A DNA stretch of 64,000 nt from Nevskia ramosa DSM 11499. Its GTDB lineage: Bacteria > Pseudomonadota > Gammaproteobacteria > Nevskiales > Nevskiaceae. Positions within the stretch are counted from its first letter, which is position 1, and every line of letters begins with the position of its first letter. A program made the translations under genes and the position numbers. The notes beneath the pieces were generated by a model. The model was not told the DNA's origin. It ran no database searches and saw nothing but the letters and a program-made list of their open reading frames with translations. Location of the stretch: contig NZ_ATVI01000005.1 of NCBI RefSeq assembly GCF_000420645.1, positions 852,357-916,356 on the forward strand, given 5' to 3'. Below are positions 47,166 to 55,622 of the stretch, one piece after another.

Positions 47166-49219
47166 CCTCCTTCTTCACCGAACTGCAGCGCCGGAATGTC
47201 CATCGCGCGGCGCTGTTCTACGCCGGCGCGGCCTGGCTGCTGGTGCAGATCGCGACCCAGGTGTTTCCGTTCTTCGACATCCCGAATTCGACGGTGCGGA
47301 TCGTCGTCATCGCGGTGGTCATCGGCTTCCCGTTCGCGATGCTGTTCTCGTGGTTCTACGAATGGACGCCGCAGGGCATCAAGCTGGAAAGCGAGATCGA
47401 TCGCAGCGAATCGGTGACCCGGCAGACCGGCAAGACGATGGATCGCTGGATCATCGCGGTGCTGGCGCTGGCCGTAGTGTTGCTGCTGACCGACCGCCTG
47501 ACGCCGAGCAAGCCAGCCGCAGCACCTGCCGACAAATCGATTGCCGTGCTGCCGTTCGAGAATCTGTCGGCGGAGCCGGCGAACGCATTCTTCGCCAACG
47601 GCATCCAGGACGAGATCCTGACCGGCCTGGCCCGGATTGGTGATCTCAAGGTCATCTCGCGGACTTCGACGCAGCGCTACTCGAGCCGTCCGGGCAATAT
47701 TGCCGAGATCGCCAAAGAGCTTGCCGTGGCCCACATCCTCGAAGGCAGCGTCCAGAAATCGGCGAACCGCATCCGCGTCAACGTCCAGTTGATCGATGCC
47801 GCGACCGACAATCACCTTTGGGCCGAGACCTACGATCGCGAGCTCGATGACGTGTTCGCCGTGCAGAGCGAGGTTGCGCAGAAGATCGCCGCGTCTCTGA
47901 AGGCGAAGCTGACGCCTGCCGAGCGCGTGGCCCTGACGACCTCACCGACCGGCAATCCTGCGGCGTATGCCTTGTACATGAAGGCACGCGCATCGAGCGG
48001 GCAGATGAGCCGGCAGGAGATCGACCAGAAGATTGCCGTCTATCGGCAAGCGGTGGCACTGGATCCCGATTTCGCGCTGGCCTGGGCGGAACTTTCGCGT
48101 TACGCGAGCCTGGCCGTCTGGGGTGGATACGGCGACGGACAACTGGCGCTCGAAGGCCAGATGGCGCTGGATCGCGCCACCGCGCTGGCGCCGGAACTGC
48201 CGCAGGTTGCCAAGGCCCGCGCCGTGTTCCTGTACTACGGAAGCCGTGATTACGCGGGCGCACTTGCCGTCCTGGAGCCGGTCAAGAAAGCCTTGCCCGG
48301 TGACTTCGACGTCTGGCTGCTGTCGGGCCTGCTCGAGCGCCGTCTGGGCTTGTGGCAGCAGGCGGTTGCCGATTTCGAGCGCGCCCGACTGCTGGCGCCC
48401 AACGATGATTTCGTGATCTTCACCGTAGCTGCCACCCAAGCCTTGATCGGGCACTACGAGGCGACGCTGGCCCTGCTGGCCGAGACCCGGCTCGGGCTCG
48501 ATGCCGACGTGCCCAGCGCGCTGTGGATCAGGCCGCAGTGCCTGTGGGTACTCGGCCGGCTTGACGATGCCGAGCGAACGCTGGCGCAGATGCCAGCCGG
48601 TCTGCCTGCCGTGCAGTCCTTGCGGGGCTTGCAGGCGCTCTATCGGCGTGACTATCCCGAAGCGATCGAACAGTTCCGCAAGGCGGTCGCCAGCAAGGCC
48701 GATCTGGACTGGGATCTGAGCTTTTCCAGCTATATCCCCGCGCGTATCGACTGGCAGCTCCGGCTGGCGATGAGCGAACAGCTGGCCGGCGCGACGGAGC
48801 AGGCGCGAGCCGGCTACGAACAGCTGAAGGCGCTCGCTACCACTGCGCTGGCTGCGGAGCACAAATCGGCCAATCCGGAAGCCGCCTGGCGTTTCGTACT
48901 GGCGATGGCCCTGGCAGGGCTGGGAGAAAGCGATACGGCGGTCGAGCAGGCGCAACAGGCAATTGCCACGCTGGCCGACGCCAACGATGCGCTTGAAGGT
49001 CCCGGCTGGCAGTACTACCTCGCCGTGACCTACGCGATGACCGGCAATGCCGCGAAGGCCGTGCCGATCCTCGACCATCTGCTGCACAGACCGAGTTCGC
49101 TGCTGACCGTCGAACTGCTGAAGCTCGATCCGATCTGGGATCCGCTGCGCCAGGATGCGCGTTTCCGTAGCTTGCTCGCCGAAGGCAGCGCGACCAGGCC
49201 AGCGGTCGCTGCGCCATGA
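47162..49219 (+). CDS. TolB-like/TPR membrane protein, array member 6
   Basis: The 685-residue protein resembles the orphan at 16293 most closely up to about residue 155 (LTDRLTPSKPAAAPADKS, AVLPFENLSAEPANAFFANG). The TolB-like domain is of the GIQDEILTGLARIGDLKVIS subclass with HILEGSVQKSANRIRVN. TPRs extend to the closing motif DPIWDPLRQDARF. ATG at 47162 overlaps member 5 as ATGA; the frame extends upstream to 47027 without support. Confidence 0.85.
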   Translation: MTSFFTELQRRNVHRAALFYAGAAWLLVQIATQVFPFFDIPNSTVRIVVIAVVIGFPFAMLFSWFYEWTPQGIKLESEIDRSESVTRQTGKTMDRWIIAVLALAVVLLLTDRLTPSKPAAAPADKSIAVLPFENLSAEPANAFFANGIQDEILTGLARIGDLKVISRTSTQRYSSRPGNIAEIAKELAVAHILEGSVQKSANRIRVNVQLIDAATDNHLWAETYDRELDDVFAVQSEVAQKIAASLKAKLTPAERVALTTSPTGNPAAYALYMKARASSGQMSRQEIDQKIAVYRQAVALDPDFALAWAELSRYASLAVWGGYGDGQLALEGQMALDRATALAPELPQVAKARAVFLYYGSRDYAGALAVLEPVKKALPGDFDVWLLSGLLERRLGLWQQAVADFERARLLAPNDDFVIFTVAATQALIGHYEATLALLAETRLGLDADVPSALWIRPQCLWVLGRLDDAERTLAQMPAGLPAVQSLRGLQALYRRDYPEAIEQFRKAVASKADLDWDLSFSSYIPARIDWQLRLAMSEQLAGATEQARAGYEQLKALATTALAAEHKSANPEAAWRFVLAMALAGLGESDTAVEQAQQAIATLADANDALEGPGWQYYLAVTYAMTGNAAKAVPILDHLLHRPSSLLTVELLKLDPIWDPLRQDARFRSLLAEGSATRPAVAAP

Positions 49220-51243
49220 GCAAGCGATCGTTCTTCGCTGAGCTGAAGCGCCGCCACGTCTACAAGGTCGGCGCGATGTACGCAGTCGGCGGCTGGTTGC
49301 TGGTGCAGATGGCGACGCAAGTGTTCCCGTTCTTCGACGTGCCGAATGCCGCGGTCCGGCTGGTGGTGATCGTCGTCGTGCTCGGCTTTCCGATCGCGCT
49401 GGTGCTGGCCTGGCTGTATGACTTGACGCCGCAGGGCATCGTCCGCACACCGGATTCCTCGGACGAAGAGGCCGCCATGGTCGTGCCGGTGCGGCTCGGC
49501 AACGGTCGGAAACTGAGCTTCGCATTGGCTGGCCTGCTGCTGCTCGCGCTGGCCTTTTTCGTCGCCGAGCGCACCTTATTGCGTCCGGCGGATGCGCCCC
49601 CCGATCGCTCGCTGGCGGTGCTGCCGTTCGAAAGCCTGTCCGATGACAAGGCCAACGCCTACTTCGCGCAGGGCATCCAGGATGAAATCCTGACCCGGCT
49701 GTCGCGGGTCGGCGCGCTGCGGGTGATCTCGCGCAATTCCACCGCCAGCCTCGACAGCAAGCCTGGCGATCTGCCGGGCGTTGCCCGTCGCCTCGGCGTC
49801 GCCCATCTGCTGGAAGGCAGCGTGCAGAAGGATGGCGACACGGTGCGGATCAATGTCCAGCTGATCCGCGCCGATACCGACGAGCACCTGTGGGCGGAAA
49901 CCTATGACCGCAAGCTGGACAGCATCTTCGGCGTCGAAGGCGAAGTCGCGCAGGCGATTGCCGATGCGCTGAACGCCCGCCTGACCGGTGCCGAAACCAA
50001 GGCGCTGGACCAGGCTGCCACTCGCAATGCCGCCGCTTACGATGCCTATCTGCGCGGCCTGTCCTACGAGCTGCGCTTCAGCGACAACCAGGACTATCTC
50101 GACGCCCGCCGCCATTACCGCGAGGCGGTGAAGGCCGATCCGCAGTTCGCGCTGGCCTGGGTGCATCTGGCGACGACGGTCAGCTATCTGTATCTGAACG
50201 GCTTCGGTCACGACGCCCAGGGGCTGGCCGAACTGCGTGACGCTGCCGACACGGCGATGCGCCTGCAACCGGATCTGGGTGAGGCCTGGCTGGCGCGCGG
50301 TTATTACTTCTATCGCGGCCTCGGTGACTTCGACGCGGCGCTGGCGGCGTTCGAGCAAGCCCGGCGCCGCCTGCCGAACAGTGCCGATGTCAACGCCGCC
50401 ATCGCCTACGTCCTGCGCCGCCAGGACCGGTTGGGCCAGGCGATTGCCAATCTGAAGCGGGCCACCGAACAGGATCCGGGCAACATCAGTCACTGGACCG
50501 GCATCTCCGAAACCGAGGCGGCCTTGCGTCGCTACGATGCGGCACAGGCGGCGATCGACAGGGCCATCGCGATCAGCCCCGAGAATCCAGGACTGATCGT
50601 GCAGAAGACGGGCCTCTACCAGGCCGAAGGCAAGCTCGATCGAGCGCAGGAAATCATCGATGCGCTGCCAGCCGAAGTGGCTGCCCGGGCAGTGGCGATC
50701 ACCGGTACCCAAATGCTCTATCGGCGCCAGTATCTGGCAGTGACCGAGCTGGTCGGCAAGCTGCTCGCCACGCCCGGCCTCGAGCTCGGTGACCAGGTCA
50801 TCGGCCTGCAAAGCTTGCTCGGCGGTGGCTATTACTTTGCCGGTCAGCGCGAGGAAGCTAACGCTGCATTCACGGCGGGCAAGAACAAGGCTCTGGAACT
50901 GCGCGCCAGAGGCATGGAAAGCGCCGGCTTCGCCTGCAATCTCGCCATCATCGAAGCCGGTCTGGGTGAGCGTGCCGCGGCGCTCGAAGAAGGTGAGAAA
51001 TGTCTGCGATCGAGTCGCGGCGACCGCTGGCAAGAAGGTCTCGACGCATTCGCGATGGCCAAGATCGAAGCTCTGGCCGGCGAGCACGAGGCGACGCTGA
51101 AGCGGCTCGAAAGCTTGACCACGACGGCCAACGCCCTGAACCCCGGTGATCTGCGCTACAGCCCGGTCTGGGAAAGCGTACGCGACGATCCACGCTTCCA
51201 GAAAGTGCTGACGGCCAGCAGTCTCCCGCTGACCGGCAACTGA
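49216..51243 (+). CDS. TolB-like/TPR membrane protein, array member 7 (divergent N-terminus)
   Basis: The 675-residue protein keeps the same plan, but its membrane module differs (ELKRRHVYKVGAMYAVGGWL, AWLYDLTPQGIVRTPDSSDE) and was evidently not homogenised with the others. The TolB-like domain is of the YFAQGIQDEILTRLSRV subclass, with HLLEGSVQKDGD, and is closest to member 3. TPR repeats end with SPVWESVRDDPRF. It overlaps member 6 by 4 bases and is the last array gene; a secreted protease gene follows after 72 bases. Confidence 0.85.
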   Translation: MSKRSFFAELKRRHVYKVGAMYAVGGWLLVQMATQVFPFFDVPNAAVRLVVIVVVLGFPIALVLAWLYDLTPQGIVRTPDSSDEEAAMVVPVRLGNGRKLSFALAGLLLLALAFFVAERTLLRPADAPPDRSLAVLPFESLSDDKANAYFAQGIQDEILTRLSRVGALRVISRNSTASLDSKPGDLPGVARRLGVAHLLEGSVQKDGDTVRINVQLIRADTDEHLWAETYDRKLDSIFGVEGEVAQAIADALNARLTGAETKALDQAATRNAAAYDAYLRGLSYELRFSDNQDYLDARRHYREAVKADPQFALAWVHLATTVSYLYLNGFGHDAQGLAELRDAADTAMRLQPDLGEAWLARGYYFYRGLGDFDAALAAFEQARRRLPNSADVNAAIAYVLRRQDRLGQAIANLKRATEQDPGNISHWTGISETEAALRRYDAAQAAIDRAIAISPENPGLIVQKTGLYQAEGKLDRAQEIIDALPAEVAARAVAITGTQMLYRRQYLAVTELVGKLLATPGLELGDQVIGLQSLLGGGYYFAGQREEANAAFTAGKNKALELRARGMESAGFACNLAIIEAGLGERAAALEEGEKCLRSSRGDRWQEGLDAFAMAKIEALAGEHEATLKRLESLTTTANALNPGDLRYSPVWESVRDDPRFQKVLTASSLPLTGN

Positions 51244-51315
51244 GGCCGCGAGCCGTTGGCACGCTGCGCGCATGTCTGACGTTCGACGAATCCAATACCT
51301 CTGCCGGATCTAGCC

Positions 51316-53760
51316 ATGTCCCGTCCCGCTCGCAACCTGATCATGGCCGTCATCGCCTGGGCCGCCATTGCTGCCGCGCCATCAGCCGTTGCGGCATCGG
51401 AAAAGAGCGCGCAGGGCTTGCCATCGATCGCCACGAAAACCAAGGGAACGCAGCGTTTCGACGGCTTTCTGCCGCTGTACTGGAACAGTGACGAAGGCAA
51501 GCTGTACCTGGAAATTCCCAAGCCGGAAATGAGCCTGCTGTACCTGACGACCCTGACTCAAGGGCTGGGTTCCAACGACGTCGGCCTTGATCGCGGTCAG
51601 GTCAGCGACGCGAAACTGGTGCGCTTCGAGCGCATCGGCCCGAAGGTGCTGCTGGTGCAGCCCAATCTCGGCTTCCGCGCGGTCAGCGAGAGTGTTGACG
51701 AGCGCCGCGCCGTCGAGCAGTCGTTCGCCGAGTCGGTACTGTTCGGCTTCCCAGTGGTGGCCGTGGAAGGCGAACGAGTGCTGGTCGATGCCAGCGATTT
51801 CGCGGTGCGTGACGGGCACGATGCGATCAGCTCGATCGCGCGTGCCGAGCAGGGCAGCTACAAGTTCGACAAGGATCGCAGCGCGGTCTATCTGCCGGGC
51901 ACCAAGGCGTTTCCGCGCAATACCGAAATCGAGGCGACGGTGACTTTGGCCGGCGAGGGCAGCGGCCCGTTCGTCAAGGACGTGACGCCGACGCCGCAGG
52001 CGATCAGCCTGCGCGAGCGCTACTCGTTCATCGCTTTGCCGGAGCCAGGCTATGTGCCGCGCCTGGCCCAGCCCGGTTCGGGCTACATCGAACTGAACTA
52101 CGCCGACTACGCCACGCCGATCGATGCGCCGCTGATCCAGCATCTGATCCTGCGTCATCGCCTGCAGAAGAAGGACCCGGCCGCAGCGATCAGCGACGCG
52201 GTGCAGCCGATCATCTATTACCTGGATCGCGGTGCACCGCCGCCGATCCGCGATGCGCTGCTGGAAGGCGCGCGCTGGTGGAATCAGGCGTTCGAAGCGG
52301 CCGGCTATCGCAATGCCTTCCAGGTGGAACTGCTGCCGGAAGACGCCGATCCGCTCGACGTCCGCTACAACATCATCCAGTGGGTGCATCGTGCGACGCG
52401 CGGCTGGAGCTACGGCAATGCGGTCAATGATCCGCGAACTGGCGAGATCATCAAGGGCAATGTCACGCTGGGTTCGCTGCGTGCCCGTTACGACTACCTG
52501 ATCGCCGAAGGTCTGCTATCGCCCTATGGAGAAGAAGGCGCGGTCGATCCGGCGATGCAGAAGCTTGTGATGGCTCGCCTCAGCCAGCTGGCCGCGCATG
52601 AAATCGGCCATACCCTGGGCCTGTTGCACAACTACGTCGCCAGCCGCGATGGCCGCACTTCGGTGATGGATTATCCGCAGCCGCTGGTGACGCTCAAGGC
52701 CGATGGCACGGTCGATCTGAGCGATGCCTACACCGCGGAAATCGGCATCTGGGACAAGGTCGCGATCGACTACGGCTATCGCGAATTCCCGGCCGGCAGC
52801 GATGAACCCGCAGCGCTCGCCGGCATCCTGCGCAAGGCTCAGTCGCAAGGCATCGGCTTTCTCACCGATGAAGATGCGCGACCCGCCGGCGCCGCCCATC
52901 CCGATGTCAGCCTCTGGGACAACGGGCGCGACAACGCCGCCGAACTGCGCCGCATGATGGCCGTGCGCAAGGCGGCGTTGGCGCGCTTCGGCGAGAACGC
53001 GATCCGGCGCGGCAGGCCGCTGGCCAGCATCGAGGAAGCGCTGGTGCCGCTGTACCTGTATCACCGCTATCAGATCGACGCGACTGCGAAAGCGCTCGGT
53101 GGCCAGCGCTATGTCTATGCGCTGCGCGGCGATGGTCAGACGCCGGTGCAGGCGGTGCCCGCGGCCGAACAGCAGCAGGCGCTCGATGCGCTGATCGAGA
53201 CTCTGCAACCGGCGGCCCTGAGTCTGTCGCCAGCCTTGCTGGCGCTGCTGCCACCCCGGCCACCGGGCTGGCCGGCGACGCGCGAGCTGTTCGCCCGCAG
53301 CACCGGCCTGACCTTCGATGTCACGGCTCCTGCGGTTGCCGCGTCCACCTTGACCATCGGCGCACTGCTGCAGCCGGAACGCGCAGCGCGCTTGGTGCAG
53401 CAGCAAGCGCTGGATGGCAGCCTGCCGGGCTTCGAAACGATCGCCGATCGCTTGATCGCGGCCAGCTTCTATGGCTCTGAGCAGACCGGCATCGATCAGG
53501 AAATCCGCAACGCGCAGCAACTGATCATCGTGCAGAAGCTGATCGCGCTGGCCGGCAAGGGTGGCAGCCCGGCCGTACGCGGCATCGCACTGCTGAAACT
53601 GGAGAAGTTGCGCAGCCGTGGACCCAAGGCCGGCGCGGCGTCCAGCGGTCAGGCCTTGCTGATCGCCGACCTGATCCGCCGCTTCCAATCGGTCACCGAT
53701 CCGGCGGCGGGCACGCTGCCGGAACCGAAGCTGCCGGCCGGACCGCCACTCGGCGATTGA
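51316..53760 (+). CDS. Secreted zinc metalloprotease, DUF5117 type
   Basis: This 814-residue protein has a signal peptide (MAVIAWAAIAAAPSAVAA) and a DUF5117-like N-terminal region (LPLYWNSDEGKLYLEIP, then LGSNDVGLDRGQ). The metzincin zinc site HEIGHTLGLLH covers His428, Glu429, His432 and His438, with a Met-turn SVMDYP about 20 residues later. It is probably a periplasmic or outer-membrane-associated protease of unknown substrate. It is on the same strand 72 bases after the TPR array, so cotranscription is possible. Confidence 0.88.
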   Translation: MSRPARNLIMAVIAWAAIAAAPSAVAASEKSAQGLPSIATKTKGTQRFDGFLPLYWNSDEGKLYLEIPKPEMSLLYLTTLTQGLGSNDVGLDRGQVSDAKLVRFERIGPKVLLVQPNLGFRAVSESVDERRAVEQSFAESVLFGFPVVAVEGERVLVDASDFAVRDGHDAISSIARAEQGSYKFDKDRSAVYLPGTKAFPRNTEIEATVTLAGEGSGPFVKDVTPTPQAISLRERYSFIALPEPGYVPRLAQPGSGYIELNYADYATPIDAPLIQHLILRHRLQKKDPAAAISDAVQPIIYYLDRGAPPPIRDALLEGARWWNQAFEAAGYRNAFQVELLPEDADPLDVRYNIIQWVHRATRGWSYGNAVNDPRTGEIIKGNVTLGSLRARYDYLIAEGLLSPYGEEGAVDPAMQKLVMARLSQLAAHEIGHTLGLLHNYVASRDGRTSVMDYPQPLVTLKADGTVDLSDAYTAEIGIWDKVAIDYGYREFPAGSDEPAALAGILRKAQSQGIGFLTDEDARPAGAAHPDVSLWDNGRDNAAELRRMMAVRKAALARFGENAIRRGRPLASIEEALVPLYLYHRYQIDATAKALGGQRYVYALRGDGQTPVQAVPAAEQQQALDALIETLQPAALSLSPALLALLPPRPPGWPATRELFARSTGLTFDVTAPAVAASTLTIGALLQPERAARLVQQQALDGSLPGFETIADRLIAASFYGSEQTGIDQEIRNAQQLIIVQKLIALAGKGGSPAVRGIALLKLEKLRSRGPKAGAASSGQALLIADLIRRFQSVTDPAAGTLPEPKLPAGPPLGD

Positions 53761-53832
53761 GGTCGTCCCGGATCAGAGGTTCCTCTGTCTGCGGGGGCCA
53801 CGTAGACTGCGCGACTGCCAAGGTCGAAGCTC

Positions 53833-54621
53833 ATGAACGAACCCGCTCCACTCGCCGAATCCGCCAAGCCACGCCGCAAGGGCCCCACCAAGGGGATCTA
53901 CCTGCTGCCGAACCTGTTCACGACCGGCACCTTGTTCGGCGCGTTCTACGCGATCGTGTCGTCGATGAACGGCAACTTCGATCAGGCAGCGATCGGCATC
54001 CTGTTCGCGATGATTGCCGACGCGCTCGATGGCCGCATCGCACGGATGACCAATACCTCGACCGATTTCGGCAAGGAATACGATTCGCTGTGCGACATGG
54101 CGGCCTTCGGCATCGCCTCGTCAATCGTCGTCTACGCCTACAGTCTGCGTTTCCTGTCCGACTACCAGTGGCTGGGCGGCAAGCTGGGCGGCGTGCTGGC
54201 GATGACCTATGCCACCTGTGCAGCGCTGCGTCTGGCTCGCTTCAACGTGTTGGCCGCGATCAAGGGCAGCAGCAAGGATTTCTTCGGCCTGCCGAGCCCG
54301 GCCGCCGCGGCGGTGGTGGTGTTCTTCGTCTGGACTGCGTTCAGCTATGACCTGAGCGGGCTCGACGTGCTGATTCCAGCCAGCATCCTGACCCTGGGCA
54401 GCGCGCTGCTGATGGTGTCGTCGATCCGCTACAACAGCTTCAAGAAGATCAATCTGGCGGGGCGCATGCGCTTCCTGCCGTTCGTCGCGGTGATCGGCGT
54501 GCTGGCGCTGGTGTCGATCAATCCGCCGCTGATCCTGTTCCTGGTGTTCTTCGGCTACGCGATGTCGGGGCCGGCAGCCACTGTCATCCGCCGCCTTCGC
54601 AACAAGCCGACGCCAGCATGA
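53833..54621 (+). CDS. pssA: CDP-diacylglycerol-serine O-phosphatidyltransferase
   Basis: This membrane enzyme makes phosphatidylserine from CDP-diacylglycerol and serine. The CDP-alcohol phosphotransferase signature is complete: DALDGRIAR, then GKEYDSLCD with the expected spacing (about residues 64-89). Several hydrophobic helices follow. In many gammaproteobacteria this gene sits between ilvC and leuA; here leuA follows but ilvC is about 38 kb upstream. The next gene overlaps it by 4 bases. Confidence 0.95.
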   Translation: MNEPAPLAESAKPRRKGPTKGIYLLPNLFTTGTLFGAFYAIVSSMNGNFDQAAIGILFAMIADALDGRIARMTNTSTDFGKEYDSLCDMAAFGIASSIVVYAYSLRFLSDYQWLGGKLGGVLAMTYATCAALRLARFNVLAAIKGSSKDFFGLPSPAAAAVVVFFVWTAFSYDLSGLDVLIPASILTLGSALLMVSSIRYNSFKKINLAGRMRFLPFVAVIGVLALVSINPPLILFLVFFGYAMSGPAATVIRRLRNKPTPA

Positions 54622-55316
54622 GCCAGAAGCCCGCAATGATTCCACGCCTGAAGATCGACTACGTTTCCGACATCGCCTGCCCCTGGTGCGCGATCGGCCT
54701 TGCCGGGCTCGTCGAAGCCGCGGACCGGCTGCGGGGTATTTTGGAAGTCGAGTTGCATTTCCAGCCGTTCGAGCTGAATCGCAACATGCCGCCGGAAGGC
54801 GAGAACATGGGCGAGCATCTGGCCGCCAAGTCCGGTGCCACCGCTGCCCAGATCAATGACGAACGCAGCAACCTGACCGCCATCGCGGCCGAAGCCGGAC
54901 TGGAGTTCAAGCTCGATCGCGACACCCGGGTCTGGAACAGCTTCGACAGCCATCGCCTGGTCTACTGGGCCGAACTGGCCGGCGACCCGCTGCTGCTGAA
55001 GACTGCCCTGTTCAAGGCGAATTTCTGTGAAGGCCGGCAGATCTCCAATCACGAGGTGCTTGCCGGGATCGCCGTCGAATGCGGGCTGGATGGCGAGCGC
55101 GCGAAGGAAATCCTGTCGACCGAAACCTATCTCGATGAAGTCGACGAGCGCATGAAGCTGTGGATGAGTCGCGGTATCCGCGGCGTGCCGGCGATCATCT
55201 TCAACGAACGCCATCTGGTCGAAGGCGGGCAATCGGCCAGCACTTTCGTGAAGATCATGCGTCAGCTTGCCGGTCTCGATCCGCCTGAGACCGCGCCGAC
55301 GAGCGCGCCGGTCTGA
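54618..55316 (+). CDS. DsbA-family oxidoreductase (FrnE-like)
   Basis: This 232-residue thioredoxin-fold protein has the active site CPWC at about residues 21-24 after SDIA. The helical insert and the C-terminal GIRGVPAIIFNERHLVEG with the cis-Pro (GVPA) are characteristic of the FrnE/DsbA-like cytoplasmic group. No signal peptide is present, so a cytoplasmic thiol-disulfide role is likely. It is translationally coupled to pssA. Confidence 0.9.
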   Translation: MSQKPAMIPRLKIDYVSDIACPWCAIGLAGLVEAADRLRGILEVELHFQPFELNRNMPPEGENMGEHLAAKSGATAAQINDERSNLTAIAAEAGLEFKLDRDTRVWNSFDSHRLVYWAELAGDPLLLKTALFKANFCEGRQISNHEVLAGIAVECGLDGERAKEILSTETYLDEVDERMKLWMSRGIRGVPAIIFNERHLVEGGQSASTFVKIMRQLAGLDPPETAPTSAPV

Positions 55317-55340
55317 GCGAAGAGCGCCGACACGCGGACT

Positions 55341-55368
55341 TTGCGTCTGCGGCGTCTTCCTCTATCAT
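55341..55368 (+). promoter_or_regulatory. Predicted sigma-70 promoter before the leu leader
   Basis: TTGCGT (55341-55346) and TATCAT (55363-55368) are 16 bases apart. The transcript would start only a few bases before the ATG of the leucine-rich leader peptide at 55378, which would make that peptide nearly leaderless. Confidence 0.4.
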
Positions 55369-55377
55369 TCGCGCATC

Positions 55378-55464
55378 ATGCAAGCCCGCACCAGCTCCCC
55401 GATGTTCTTCGCGCCGACGCTGTTCGGCCGCGAGCTGCTGCTTGCCCTTCGACTGCTGCCGTAA
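55378..55464 (+). CDS. leuL: Probable leucine-rich leader peptide of leuA
   Basis: This 28-codon frame contains seven leucine codons, most of them in the run ELLLALRLLP just before the stop. It lies 158 bases before leuA on the same strand. Leucine-rich leader peptides that sense charged leucine tRNA by ribosome stalling are well known for leu operons, so this is a plausible attenuator. No ribosome binding site is seen and the terminator alternative is not resolved. The 306-base gap 55317-55622 holds this, a promoter and a hairpin. Confidence 0.55.
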   Translation: MQARTSSPMFFAPTLFGRELLLALRLLP

Positions 55465-55573
55465 GGCAGACCATCGAAATCCGCCCGTCCGGGGGCTAGT
55501 ACCGGAAAAATAGTAAACATGCAGCCTGGACATCCAGTCCAAGACCGACACATCCCTGTATCGGATTGCTGAA

Positions 55574-55591
55574 CGACGGCTATCGCCGTCG
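55574..55591 (+). promoter_or_regulatory. Hairpin in the leuA leader
   Basis: CGACGGC, TATC and GCCGTCG form a perfect 7-base stem 31 bases before the leuA start. It has no U-tract, so it is more likely an antiterminator partner or a structure near the ribosome site than a terminator itself. Confidence 0.4.
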
Positions 55592-55622
55592 GAAATCAAA
55601 ACACTGTATTTGCGAGAAAACC

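Larger units (their letters stand above)
37987..47480 (+). repeat. Six near-identical ~285-base gene-start modules (plus one orphan copy)
   Basis: The segment coding for the first ~100 residues recurs with its first Leu codon at 37987, 39840, 41666, 43696, 45447 and 47183, and again at 16320 in the orphan gene. Between the copies at 45447 and 47183 I count roughly 15 mismatches in about 285 bases, many of them synonymous, while the regions after it are far more different. This pattern fits repeated gene conversion of the 5' end. The copy in array member 7 is diverged. Confidence 0.8.
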
